Assembly: GCA_963924555.1 (NCBI GenBank)
Contig: OZ004583.1
Coordinates: 4,745,501 to 4,809,500 of the forward strand
Length of the DNA: 64,000 nucleotides
Direction: 5' to 3'
DNA from: Crambe crambe
Lineage: Eukaryota; Porifera; Demospongiae; Poecilosclerida; Crambeidae
In this document: piece by piece, positions 22,404 through 33,757 of the stretch
How positions within the stretch are numbered: position 1 is the stretch's first letter
Layout of the letters: the number at the start of each line of letters is the position of its first letter
Notes under the pieces: generated by a model
What the model was told of the DNA's origin: nothing
The model's input: only the letters and a program-made list of their open reading frames with translations
The model's database searches: none
Translations under genes and position numbers: made by a program

Positions 22404-23116
22404 TATATGCGTGCGCATGTAGTTACCATTAGCTACCTTGAGAGAATATTAATCTTCATGGCTGAACTAGACGACTTTTTTCCCTCGTTCAATGACTTCT
22501 TGCCAGCAGCAAGGTCAGAGGTGAAGAGGAACTGGGTGTGGCACTTGCAATAATACTATGATCAACAGTTTGAAGCACTGACCACATTTCATCGATCATT
22601 TCTGGATTTGAAACTAGAAAACTTTCTTCCTTAAGTTTTAGACGCTGGAAGATTTATGTCAGTAGGATCTTGGGTTGTGATATACTCAGTCTACGCTAAG
22701 ACCACGGTATTGGGCTGACCACTTCCGGTTGAGATGCAGCAGGCTACAAGGCGGGACGTCTAAATGACCTTTTTCAACCAGTAGACCATTACCCGATGAA
22801 AATATAGACATGAGAAAACCATTAAATGAAACATTAGGTGAACTTTGGTCAAGTTGCGTGGGTGTTGGGCAATATTTTGGCGACCGCAAACATGAATAAT
22901 GGTTCGATTGCAATGACCTAATCAAGTGGGATGATACCACAGAACTTCAGGAGCAGGATGATTCAGAATATGAAGATAGCTGGAACCCTCAGAGGCTTCA
23001 GACATCTCTGCTGTACTTTGGCTTGTTCGCATATGTGGTACAATAATCTAACGTGTGAATTATTAGTAATGATATTCATGCTTGTTGATTGCTGTTAATA
23101 GTACATTCCACAATCA
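22404..23116. other. No confident gene
   Basis: A possible short exon at 22459 reads MAELDDFFPSFNDFLPAA before in-frame stops. A stretch near 22930-23045 reads TTELQEQDDSEYEDSW. Neither is recognisable. Confidence 0.25.
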
Positions 23117-23400
23117 CTACCATACCGTGGTCTTAGTGTAGACTGTACTGTCACTAACTGTGGAAGAGAAATTCGCCTTTTGATCAGCCATTCTTCGTAA
23201 ATCTTTCAGGCTATTGCATTGCTGGGCATCTTTCTCAAAATCATCATCCATCTTCTGCCTCATCAATCCTACACTTTGAAGACCGAGAATCACACATTCT
23301 ACAGGGTTCCTCCATGCATGGTGCAGTGCGTGCAGCACATAAAAAATCAAGATCAAGCTTCTTGAATGCTCTCCGCCCGCCCACATCAGTTGCGGGAAAA
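23117..23400 (-). pseudogene. Fragment of an unnamed 'GGPDHR...WRNPVE' family
   Basis: The minus strand reads HHAWRNPVECVILGLQSVGL then RQKMDDDFEKDAQQCNSLKD and RMADQKANF. 'H.WRNPVERIMS..N.GLQ.VGLMR.KM' is a conserved block I know from uncharacterised multicopy invertebrate proteins. The upstream half ('DGGPDHR') is seen in the other copy at 25.1-25.4 kb on the opposite strand. No function is established; dispersal suggests a mobile origin. Confidence 0.45.
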
Positions 23401-23879
23401 TCCCTGACCAGAAACAGGAAAACAAGTTGTAGTGGCCTTATAGAAGATATCTCAGTGATAGTTAGAGTAGCGATGGGAGTTTATGGACACTTTAAACTTT
23501 GACCCACGGTAAAATTAGTACACATTTGGTGGGAGATTTGAAATTTTGCTGACAGTAGTGATTTTTGTTAGAGTAAGAATCTATGGCTGATTCAGTGAGT
23601 TTGCATAGTTTAATTTTTGCTTTGAATGATCATAGTTGGTGTCTCAGTCAAAAAAAGAGGCATGGAAAAAATGACTGTAAGAAAAACCAACTTTATAACC
23701 TCACATAGTAAACACAAACATTATCATATCAATAAAAAGCAAATCTGTTGCTCTTTCCGAATATCCTACATAAAATAACACGACTAACACAGTATCAGCA
23801 ATTTTGGTGTAAATAGACTCTTATTGTGGAGGCAGACTGGACAGTGAATAATAATGGGTGATGATCTTTATAATAGGCC

Positions 23880-24640
23880 ATGGCAACAGCAAGGAAGTGG
23901 GGAAATTGGAAATTGGAGAGAGCTGCAGAGGAAGTTAGAGAGGGGAAGGTGTCTGTTAGGGAAGCAGCAGCAAAATATTGTGTACCAAAGAGCATGGTAC
24001 ATGATCACTCCAGCATGAAGGTCAAGCATATTTCACGCCCTGGACCACCTCCTGTATTGACGGTAGAAGAAGAGAATGAATTAGAACAATGGATTATTAA
24101 AATGGCTGAGATAGGGTATGGTCAATGTAGACAACAAGTAATTACAATGGTCAAAAAAATACTTGATACACATAAAAGGCCAAACCCTTTCCCTGATAAT
24201 ACACCAGGTAAAGATTGGTGGTACGCTTTCCTTCAGAGGCATCCAAAAATCAGTCTACATACCCCACAGGCACTTGAAGCGTGCAGAGCAAAGGCATGTA
24301 CACCTAGTACCTTGAGTGGTTGGTACACTGACTTTGAATAATTTTTGCTCATTCATAACTTAATAGATAAACCCTCTATGATTTGGAATTGTGATGAAGT
24401 GGGTTTTCTTTGTGCCCCAAATCCAGCAAAGTTTTGGCAACCTGTGGTGTTAAAACTGTATACTACGGCACCACCAGCAATAAAGGTCAGATTATAGTTT
24501 TAGCCTGCATTAATGCAGCTGGTGGAACTATTCCCCGGAGTAAGGTCCAATGGAAGGATGTGTGGAGGGTCCATATTTTGGGACCCAATAAACAGTTATT
24601 GCATGAATTACCTTGATGTGTAGCTGCTATAGAAAGTAGC
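23880..24640 (+). pseudogene. Pogo/Tigger-like transposase, truncated
   Basis: 23880-24341 encodes an N-terminal HTH (KVSVREAAAKYCVPKSMVHDH, psq type) and a CENP-B-like HTH (LTVEEENELEQWIIKMAEIG...GKDWWYAFLQRHP). After a stop at 24339-24341, other frames continue with LIDKPSMIWNCDEVGF (first catalytic Asp) and then VKTVYYGTTSNKGQIIVLAC and INAAGGTIP at 24410-24540. The remaining catalytic residues are missing past 24640. This is a 3'-truncated pogo-group (Tc1/mariner superfamily) copy with at least two frame changes. Confidence 0.75.
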
Positions 24641-24898
24641 CCCTCATTCTTTCAACATTTTAAAAATACCAGAAATAAAATCAAATCAATGTTGATACAG
24701 GCCAGATACGAATACAATGTTGTACCATCATTAGTACATTGTTGGCACATTATTAGAAATATTCTCATGATACAGGTCGGTAAAGGCTGATACATTGTTG
24801 GAAATAATTATTTTGCTGTGTACTGGTTGTCTAGATTTTGTTATAGCAGCATTGGCCCTCAGGCACAACTACCGCCAGTAGCATTAGTAGGTTGGATA

Positions 24899-24995
24899 AT
24901 CATTCACAGAAGCTTTTGTTAAGTCTAAGTGGGAAAACTAGAATTTTACTTTTGTAGTAAGTCTATATGCAGCTGTCTGTGTCATCCCTACGTCA
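24899..24995 (-). repeat. Dispersed repeat, inverted copy of 33.5 kb
   Basis: CATTCACAGAAGCTTTTGTT and the following AAGTCTAAGTGGG, ACTAGAATTT and CATCCCTAC match the reverse complement of about 33,515-33,615. The CATCCCTAC end relates it to the AAGTAGGGAT repeats at 52.9 and 57.4 kb. Confidence 0.7.
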
Positions 24996-25129
24996 AACTC
25001 GCATGGTTGAGTTGTTCTGAGTGTCTGGACGGATGTACACAACGCGTCATATTTTGTAATGGGGTGTGGCTTCGAGATATCTTGTGGGTAACAGTACTAC
25101 AGTACACAAAACAGTCACAGCTCTATTTC

Positions 25130-25420
25130 AACCATCATCAGCTACAAGGCATGCAACCGAACATAGTTCGTGGAGCAGATAATAAATCTATTTTATTTCT
25201 TTATGATGATGGTGGACCAGATCATCGGCTCACCTTTATTTCAACTGATTGCTTTATTCCTCAGCCAGAACAGCACCAAATCAGTCCTGGCGCAACACAG
25301 TTGAGGGAATGATGAGTATTGTGAATATTGGGCTCCAATCAATAGGAAGGAGATGAGCCCAAATACAGCTTCTTCAGAAGATTTTAAGCAAGAGATAGCA
25401 CAGAGAGCTCACTATTTCTT
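25130..25420 (+). pseudogene. Second fragment of the 'GGPDHR...WRNPVE' family
   Basis: The frame reads LQGMQPNIVRGADNKSILF, then YDDGGPDHRLTFIS. After loss of some 20 residues and a frame change it continues APNQSWRNTVEGMMSIVNIG and LQSIG near 25270-25360. The deletion joins two parts of one domain. It lies about 1.9 kb from, and opposite to, the fragment at 23.1 kb. Confidence 0.45.
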
Positions 25421-25828
25421 AAATATTAGTCTTGTCCTTTCAGACATACAATTTTCAAATCGGATGCTATATTCATAACACAAAACAGGTGCAAGTGACA
25501 AAGGTCACAAGATCTCCTTCCAGGTATCCTAAATATAGGAGCTCTCAGGCTTGGCATGAGTCAATGTCTATGAAAACTAACTGGGATACATCTATTTAAT
25601 AAAAATAATCTCTACAAAGCTGGGTCCCCCCCTTGTCAATTATCCTCCTTTGTAGTGTCCTTCATTGGAGGTTAAAAAACAACAATATGATGATTTAGTG
25701 AAAAAAATGGAAAAGTTTACTTGGTGATTATGAAGTGAACATACGTATACCTTGTCATGATAAGTGTGTCGATATTATAGGAGTATCAACTAAAAGCAGA
25801 GAACTATAATAAAGAAAAAACAACAACA

Positions 25829-26663
25829 GGGCTCGCAGTAACGGTCGGACATCGGACATTTTCCGGACAAATTATTGTTTTGTGTAACCCACAGAACAAA
25901 TGACCTGATAAGTACAAGCATGCATGCGCGCGTGGTAATGTAATAATAATTATGTACATTGCGCGCGCAATTGCGTAGCCATAAAAATGGCAAAGAGATC
26001 AAGAGCTAGCTCTAGCAGCAGCAGCAGGCAGCTCTGCCTTCAAGAAAAGAGCTGTGAGTGTCAACACCGTGGAAAAATGGGTGTTGGAGTTTGATAAGAC
26101 CCTCAACACAGCCACCTGGCTAAAATTTGAGAAGTCATCTCGCTATCATGTGGCTCTACTGAAGTGTAGTGTTTGCAAGCGATTTGTTGAGAAGATCAAG
26201 AGTTGCAGGAACTTCAATAAGGCATTCATTGAAGGCTCAACTAACTTGAGGACTTCGAGTTTCAGGAATCATGCCAAAAATGATATGCATGAAAGGGCCA
26301 TGCTACTATTGAGAAAGGAACAGTCTTCTGATGTCTGTGACTATGCCCCCATTGCTAGAGCCTTCTACAGAATGGAGAGAAAAGCATGAAAAAAAAAAGT
26401 TTGATATAGCCTACTGGATTGCCAAGGAAGGTGTAGCTTTTTCCAAGATGAAGTCTTTGTGCCAGCTAGAAGAAAGGCATGGTGTGGAACTGGGTGAATG
26501 CTATAAGAACGATCATGCAAGTGCCACTTTTGTTGATTTTATTGCCAAAGATTTATGTGGTCAGCTAAGTGAAGTTCTGAAAAAGGTTAAGTTTTTTAGC
26601 ATTAGTCCCATCACACCCAAACCCAATCAGTTTGCTTGGCTCTTCATCCAGTCCAAGATATGA
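25829..26663 (+). pseudogene. hAT transposase N-terminus (BED finger, ZNF862-like)
   Basis: CAGGGCTCGCAGTAAC at 25829 looks like a hAT terminal sequence. ATG at 25987 is followed by an AGC repeat that seems to shift the frame. Frame 26054-26389 has TVEKWVLEFDK, a BED finger (CSVCKRF ... STNLRTSSFRNHAKNDMHERA) and YAPIARAFYRM. It then breaks in a run of ten A at about 26390-26399 and continues to 26663 as KFDIAYWIAKEGVAFSKMK, LEERHGVELGECY. This is the layout of ZNF862-like hAT proteins. The catalytic domain is missing. Confidence 0.7.
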
Positions 26664-26673
26664 CAATGCACTC

Positions 26674-26895
26674 TCAACTCTGTATTTTTCTGTCTTCTGG
26701 GAGCTGCATGAGCACTAGAATTAACTCGTTGCTTGCCCACCAGAGTTCCACTGCTCTAGCAGCATCCCATCCTTCCAGTGGAGGACCTTCGATCCGAATA
26801 CGGAGAATATGGTCCAACCTGTCCTCTCCCAAAAACACTCTCCTATCTGTCTTCATACGTATACCTTGTCATGTCAATATGAGTACTCATTGACT
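26674..26895 (-). pseudogene. hAT C-terminal remnant, opposite orientation
   Basis: The minus strand reads KTDRRVFLGEDRLDHILRIR then EGPPLEGWDAARAVELWW, the C-terminal end of hAT transposases ('L..LLRI...GP....W....A...WW'). It directly follows, head to head, the N-terminal half at 25.8-26.7 kb. One element was therefore deleted and flipped, or two copies collapsed. Confidence 0.6.
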
Positions 26896-27018
26896 AATGC
26901 AGCTTTTTAACCCTTGCTAGTAAGATCTGTAATTACCAAAAAAAAAGTCTGGGTTAGCTTATTTTATGCATCAGGGCAACAGGTTTATTCTTTCTTGAGT
27001 GGAAGCCCACCACCTTAG

Positions 27019-27206
27019 GTCATTTCGGATGGTGACTCTAAGACGATCACAGTCCTTAGTGAGAGTGAGCCTTATGGCAGTGGAGTGAAAATAACAAAGC
27101 ATGAGTGTGTGGGGCATGTTCAAAAGAGGTTAGGCAAGTGTGTGCTGGTGGTCAAGAAGCTTACAGCGACTAAAAAGGGGCCCAAGGATAAAATCAAGGC
27201 ACTGAT
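27019..27206 (+). pseudogene. Mutator-like transposase exon fragment
   Basis: After an ACCACCTTAG acceptor the frame reads VISDGDSKT, KHECVGHVQKRLGKC and TATKKGPKDKIKAL, ending at a GTAAGT donor. It is the second-aspartate/ECVGHVQKR segment of the invertebrate 'Mutator-like transposase' domain, the same family as the long gene at 54.5 kb but clearly a different lineage. No other exon of this copy was found. Confidence 0.6.
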
Positions 27207-27209
27207 GTA

Positions 27210-30180
27210 AGTTTGAAGAACGAGGGAGGAGAGGAGGACTGTGGTGGTGGGAGACCAGGGAAGAGGCAGGGGGAGCTTGTTGGTTTCCAGATGATGAACA
27301 GTAGCGTACTGATCTCCAAAGGCGTTGAAAACAGCAACCCAGGCTTGGTTCAATAGACAAAGACGTTTGCCAAGCAGACCACAAAAACGGAGGTAGGATC
27401 ACTCTTACACTCAACCAGCATAAGAGGAATCTCCTTCTAGCTACATGATAAGTACAAAGGTCAAGAGAATAAGAAAACAGAGTATATTTCACACCTCATG
27501 GCCATCTCCCATAATCTTGAGGAGTTCCTCAAAGTCCAGACTGGACAGTTCAAAACCAAGTATTTCTTCCTTGATATTTTTTCTCATTCTCAAGATAGTT
27601 GGGGTCAAACTGAAACACATCTGGAATACAGTGGATGGGTAAGATATCATGTTGAAGATAATGATATAAACAGCTTATTAGAGGTAGGGGGAGTGTTTTA
27701 GTTAATTATCCTAGCACCATTTTTTAATAGTATAGTAGAAAGCTGAACCTAAGTGACTGGTCTTCAGCTCAAATCATGCAACAATTATGAAACGAGAAAA
27801 GTACAAAATATTTATTTTTATTTTGAATGAAAAGACTAAGTACATGTAGCAGACCAAGGACATCGAGCCACACATTTCTTGGACTAGGTGATCCATCGGC
27901 ACCATCTAGGTATTATCAGGAAGATACCGCAAAGTCCCTCCAGGCATTTCGTAATGGAAAAGATATCGCTACTACTACACAGTCTCCAAAGGCAAAAACA
28001 CCCACTTCAAAGTCCTGGACAGAGGAGGAAATAACTTATATCGAGAGTTTCCATTTCAAAGAAGAACAATTAACTAGGGTCCTACAGACATACACATTTG
28101 CTACCACTTTCACTGATAATTACTTCATTGTAATACTCTTGCACTGATCATTAGTAAAATTAATACTATGCTTCGATAGTTTCTACCTCCATGCTCAAAT
28201 TGGCAAATGTAGGACAGAAGAGATTGAGCAAGTCAATCGAAGGTGCTTGTATCTCCACTAGGGCAAGTTTAAGAGTTTCTGAAGGATCATGTTGACTCAA
28301 GGTGAATAGGACTCCATTTATGAAGGGCAAAGGGAAATTAGTTGAGCCAACACCGAACGAAACATTGGTACATTATGGTGATGCTGATTTCTATGAATCC
28401 CAACACTTAAGAAAGAAAGTTTGAGAAAAAGAGGTACTTAGCCCAGACTCTTGCAAGTGTGGAGCAAGATTAAAGTTAAAAACCAAATATAGATACACAT
28501 ACTCACATGTACTTCACTTACACACACTGCAAGAAAGTTGAGAAGGAAAGTTGACATTATTAAGTTTATATAGACAAAATAAAGTCAGGGTGAAGTATAT
28601 ATAAAGAAATTGTAAATAAAAATGGACTTCAACAACAACAAACAAACAAACAAACAAACAAAAATTAACTAAATACATTGTAGAACATGTGGTAATGAAA
28701 ATGGAATCATCACAATTTCAATTCATTTTCAGCCACCTAGAAAAAAAAAATCAATGAGATGATCCTATTCAGAGTGAAAGGAAAAAATGAAATGTAAGAG
28801 ATAAAAAACAAGAACAAAACAGACTACAAGTCGAAGTGAATTACTAATAGGAGGAAATAAGACTTAAGTTAACATTAATACTAAACACAAAAATTAAAGG
28901 AAAGAGAATTGGAAGCAATGAAACATGGCATGGAAACCCAGTGGTATCCAGTCCAGAAATGTAAAATAATAGTTTTTCGTAATGAAAATAATTAAACTAT
29001 AATACATCTGTTCTAAATCAGACATCCTTTGTCAGGGATCTTGCAAAATGTTCTTCCTTTCTACACCATTTAATTAGGTCACGATCTTAAACAAGGGCTG
29101 AAATAGATCTTATGCTTCATCCATGGAAGACTTCACCAGTCAGATCAGCCACCCAGTAGGAGGCATCACTTGTATACCAAAATATAAGCGGCTGAAGATA
29201 TTTTTACAGTCGAAGAAGATGGACAGTGATAAAAGTGTGACTGTAATGGCATAAATAATTTTCCAATTCTCAGTAAGATCATAGGCCAGTTTCAGTTTTT
29301 AGTAATTTTATGTGTGACTGAAGATTTGGACTGCCCAGCACACTCAAATTGCTGGCAGTAGTGAACTTGGATCATGACTTATCACAGGTAGCTAATAGAA
29401 GCTTAGAGTCAGAAGTTAAAAGCATATTTACTGCGGTGATTACAAGCAATAGATTTGAAGTCAATTTTCTACTACACTAATACTTTGTCACTGAAGTCAT
29501 AAAAACAAACAAAACAATGTTCGATGCCAAGTGCCATGTAAACCCGATGAGCAGGTTGGCATGATCACACACGAGAAGAGTAAGGTCTTGATTGACAATA
29601 GTCAACGACTTCCAAGATTACAATCCCCCAAGGATGATTGAGTGATATTGCAACAAAGCAAGTAAAACGGGAGGGGAAGAAATTAAGAGATAGTATTTGG
29701 AGATAACCAGATGGAATTAAAGTTGGTATGACTTGAAGCAAAGGTTGTACAAATAAAAAAAAATAAGATGATACTAATTTAAATTACTGGAACAGAAATT
29801 TGAAAATCTTGCAGGATATCTAGGAGTACTGTCTCTTTATTTAGACAACTTGAAGATGAGCTAGCTATGTATGCACAGAATATAGTTTGATTTAAAGAAA
29901 TAATTGAAGCTACAATATGAAAAAATAAATAAATGAATAAATGAAAATATAAAAAAGAAACCAAATCATAACACTGCAGTGTATCAAATGGATAAAAGTA
30001 GTGAAGTCATGTGAATGTGTGCACCCAAATAAGGTCATAACTCACTCAACACTCCTCACTTTAGCTTTTCAAACTTTTGATATAAAGTGATACAACCATA
30101 ACAAATACTTGCACTGTGAAGGAGTTATCAAAAGGCTTAGGAACAAAAAGTTGACACTGTTTACACAGAGATACCAATAC
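27210..30180. other. About 3 kb with no gene seen
   Basis: AT-rich, with poly-A-like stretches and a (CAAA)n run near 28,640. Open frames at 27,498 and 27,827 have no recognisable content. Confidence 0.4.
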
Positions 30181-30188
30181 CAGAGTCA

Positions 30189-30386
30189 ATGAATATAGAT
30201 GAAATGATTGCCACGTACAAGAAAATGAACAGCTATTTCATAGACGTCACGGTGGACGAAGCAGCCGGTTACCCCATACTGGGGTTTCTTGTAATGAATT
30301 TTGCCAACTTTCTATCACTAAAAACAGGGAAACGTTTCTATTTAGGAGTCCTGGAGGATCAACACAAATGTGCTTTCGTGGTATAA
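30189..30386 (+). other. Short unidentified open frame
   Basis: It reads YFIDVTVDEAAGYPILGF and LSLKTGKRFYLG over 65 codons. It looks like part of a folded protein but I do not recognise it; it may be an isolated exon. Confidence 0.2.
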
Positions 30387-30704
30387 AATGTTACTATAGT
30401 AACACCACCATTAGAAAAAAAGTCCGACTTGTTATCTGGATTGTGATATAATCTTGGTAGAGCTGTTCAGACACTCCTTACTAGGCACTGTCCTTACCAC
30501 AATAACCCCAACCAACATAATCTATGGGGCCTAATTGGATCTAACATCCACACTGTATTAACCTGTAGAGAGTGACCCAGTGTTGTGGCAATTACTGTCA
30601 CAAAGTAATCAATTACAATTACCATTGCTTCTCTTTTTGATTGTTCAATTTCAATTTCAATTACTTTAAATGGCAATTACAACAACAAAGCAATGGTAAT
30701 TACA

Positions 30705-30855
30705 TAATAGTTAGACAACGAGACCGAGGGATCTACCGTCTGTATAAACCCAAAGGCCCTGGGCTGTAGCGTCCCGAGCGTAGTGAGGGTGCTACAGGGG
30801 CCTGAGGGTTTATACAGACGGTAGATCCCGTTGGTCGAGGTGTCTAACTAATTTA
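30705..30855. mobile_element. Foldback element, copy 2
   Basis: Outer ends GTTAGACAACGAGACC and GGTCGAGGTGTCTAAC; arms containing GGGATCTACCGTCTGTATAA and its reverse complement; a central GAGCGTAGTGAGGGTGC. Design and ends match copy 1 at 22.2 kb. ATAATAG on the left and ATTTAGA on the right are also shared, so they probably belong to the element. Confidence 0.8.
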
Positions 30856-30930
30856 GAACATGGCAATAACCTTGACAACCTAGCGCTATAGCTAGCTAGC
30901 TAGTTTCCGGCAAATACTCGGCGACTCACC

Positions 30931-31357
30931 ATGCTTAGACTATTTGACGTGAACGGCAGAGACATAACAGATGAGCTAGACTACTGTAGCAACCCAAGCT
31001 GCCTCGGAGAACCTTGGTGTTCTGCATGGGGCATTTGCAAGGCCCAAGAACCTGTTGAACAAGCTATGGAACTAGAAACTAGGCATGGTCTGCAGTCAGA
31101 GAGTGAAGAAGAAAGTGTGGCTCTAGCAGCTCCTTCCAACAGCCGCAGAGGAGTTCGTCTTCCATCCAGATTCAGAGTTGATTCAGAAAGCTCGGATGGT
31201 GGTGAATCTGACACCATATGTGAATACTGCCAAAAACGAGAGCCAGAAGGCTGTCCTGAGAAAACCATTTTGGATTGATTGTGATGCATGTGACCGGTGG
31301 TTCCACGTATATTGTATTTATGGTAAAAACTGTACCACAACACAAGCTAATTTGTGA
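30931..31357 (+). CDS. PHD-finger protein fragment
   Basis: ATG at 30931 opens MLRLFDVNGRDITDELDY. After an acidic/serine linker come CEYCQKREPEGCPE and, in the next frame, FWIDCDACDRWFHVYC, ending at a stop near 31357. CxxC...CDxCDRWFHxxC is a PHD finger, usually a histone-tail reader. In invertebrates similar short PHD ends are carried by multicopy transposon-related genes. A one-base frame change near 31255 divides the finger, so the copy is probably dead or misassembled. It sits 80 bp after foldback copy 2. Confidence 0.55.
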
Positions 31358-31379
31358 AAATTGCTTACCTTAACTCTTT

Positions 31380-32155
31380 TTTTTTTGTGTGTGCATATTC
31401 ATTCTGCATATGTGTACATACTTTTTCTGCACTAAAATAGCATGTGGTGATAATAGGTCTTTGGGGACCTATTACCACCAACCTGACCTCTACTATAGTA
31501 TATATTGCTGATATGGCATTTGGTAAATGTCTTCAATATTACTCAGGAGGAATAATTAGCATTACATCACTCTGATCTATTTAGCATTTATTCATGAGCA
31601 CAGTGATAATACTGAGCATATGGACAGAATGTGGTGATAATAGGTGTCCTTACGCTAAATTGTCTAACAAAAAGAAGTAGCTATTATCTATGGCTATGAG
31701 AGCAACGTAATAATGATGCAGTCTGACATGCACAAATCACTTCCCTGTATAATTATTTTTGAGCTACAGCCTGGGATTGAACTTCATATGATGTTGTGGC
31801 AAGTCCTGAGTGCAGTGAGGAGAATCTCCATGACCAGTTGTGTCTGCAAGTAGAAAATACCCAGACTGCCAAAGAAATATATGTCAGTTGAAAGATTAAA
31901 TCTGCTTCTATGTATTATTGAAGAAAAAAGTAGGGCTAGAGCAAGGGCAAGAAGGCTAGGGCTAGGGTTAGATCAGAGCTAAGGTAAAGAGCTCCTCATT
32001 ATTCTTGCGTAGCAGTGCTGTGTCACTCCATGAGTCTCTAACTACTGCTAAACAGATCAAACACTTGAAAACATCACCTGGATGGAGTAGAAAAGAATGG
32101 ATCAACACCTAAAAAGAATGGGGAGGGACTATCGAGAATCTGAAACAAAAAAAAA
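31380..32155. other. No gene seen
   Basis: AT-rich spacer beginning with a T run. GTGGTGATAATAGGT occurs twice, near 31,444 and 31,631. Confidence 0.4.
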
Positions 32156-32159
32156 AAAG

Positions 32160-32245
32160 ATCAGCAATTCCGGGACTCAAACCCATGACAAGGCATTCCA
32201 AAGCACACAGCACTAACCGATGTGCTACATCATCACTGTGCATGC
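32160..32245 (-). ncRNA. tRNA-like sequence / possible SINE head
   Basis: On the minus strand an A-box-like TAGCACATCGGTTAGTGC is followed by a B-box-like GGTTTGAGTCCC, the ends CAGTGAT and ATTGCTG can pair as an acceptor stem, and a run of T follows at once as a pol III terminator would. The anticodon arm pairs poorly and no anticodon can be fixed. I read it as a decayed tRNA or a tRNA-derived SINE. Confidence 0.4.
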
Positions 32246-32622
32246 GACTCTGGTATCTATGACGTAACCAATAGGGTAGGTGGTAGGTGGTAGGTGTGGT
32301 CAGAATAATAGTCTATATGGCATACAATGACGTAATAGTTATCATATTAATTGCCACATTGGTTAGGTTGGTGTAACCGCAAGGCGTGTTACAACTTAGG
32401 TAATCAGATAACCAACGAGGTAGCCGCAAGGGGTGGTTGTGGATATATCATTGACTGATAAGTTATAGGGTAACTAATACCTAAGCACGATCTATGGGGT
32501 GGTTTATGTGCGCGCCAAAACTTTTGCCACCCAATATATAGAGGCAGAGAAGTCAAAGAAGAACACACTTGACAGAAGATGATAGAGCAGAGAGAGGCAC
32601 AAAGTGAAGGAGAAGAAGAAGA

Positions 32623-32778
32623 ATGGAAGGAATGTCTGCCAGTGAGAGAGAGAGTATTAGGAGAAAACGTAGCAGGGACGAACAAAGACAAAGGCGAGCT
32701 GCTAATGAAACAAACAGCATCCACCTTGGGCTCATGTCTTCATTTGCCAATATTGCCAAGTTTGAAGTTTGCAAGTGA
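32623..32778 (+). other. Short basic open frame, unidentified
   Basis: ATG at 32623 opens a 51-residue frame with ASERESIRRKRSRDEQRQRR. Similar basic starts occur on Helitron proteins, and a Helitron end lies 1.8 kb downstream, but nothing else links them. Confidence 0.15.
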
Positions 32779-33514
32779 AGCTCTCCTGTCACAATAGAAA
32801 ATTAGTCTACTACCTCTTACTGATTATCCCTCTGCACTCCAAGAACTGTTTACTGGTTAACTTGGAATCGATCACTAAAAGGATTTACTCCTGTTGTGAA
32901 ATGGATTGAGTAGCTAGCTATATTACATGTGAGAAAATCAATCCTGTGCAAACACTTGCACTATAAATGGTTGTTTAGAACCCAATATTAAAAACCACTG
33001 CAGGTTGTGGTACTTATGGTCAGAACCTACATCCTATAATAATAGGACAATAAAGGCAGTATGGTCAGCTGTACACAATTGAGCAATGTCTATCTCTTCT
33101 CAGTAAGTGGTGTGGGCACCTGAAGTCTGAGTTTGATTTGATTCCAGGTACCTGGGTGGACTGGTGGTATATCCATAATGTTTCATCAACCATAACATGT
33201 ACATGAGGTACTGGGACAGCCATCAATTGCAACAATGTTATTCCCTCCATACGTGGGGACTGTTGCACCTCTCTTACAAGGTTAGGCCTAATACACTCCA
33301 TACACTTGTTGGCAGTTTGGTCTTTTAAATTTAACATTTACCTATTGTGGGGGGTGGGGTATAGAGCTTGTATCAATTTTGTTTCAATTTGATAGGTGCC
33401 AACCCTGCCCAAACCTGAGATTTTGGCTAGACGGTTTGGCCACAAAGCTGGCGAAGGGGGGGAGGGGTGACCCTCTAGAGAGGCATGGTGTTAGATAGAT
33501 AGTCAGCTCTCTAT

Positions 33515-33615
33515 GTAGGGATGACGCAGACGGCTGCTCGCGCCACCTATAGACTAATACTAAAGGGAAATTCTAGTTCCCCACTTAGACTTAACAAAAG
33601 CTACTGTGAATGATT
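33515..33615 (+). repeat. Dispersed repeat (partner at 24.9 kb)
   Basis: Starts near GTAGGGATGACGCAGACG and ends at GCTACTGTGAATGATTA; an inverted counterpart lies at 24,899-24,995. Confidence 0.7.
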
Positions 33616-33724
33616 ATCCAGCCTACTAGAGCCTACTACAAAGTGCAGACCAAGTTCCAGGACCAGGGAGCTTACCGTTTCAGAAATACGGCAAGCAGGT
33701 AAATCGCTGGATTCTTCTTCTTCT

Positions 33725-33725
33725 C

Positions 33726-33757
<32 letters not shown>
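33725..33757. repeat. (ATT)n microsatellite
   Basis: About ten TTA units in a row. Confidence 0.9.

Noticed and set aside
27120..27492. Two minus-strand open frames of 77 and 120 codons
   Set aside because: Shadows of the Mutator-like exon on the plus strand; content not protein-like.
32160..32245. Functional tRNA gene
   Set aside because: The anticodon arm does not pair, so no anticodon can be assigned; kept only as tRNA-like.
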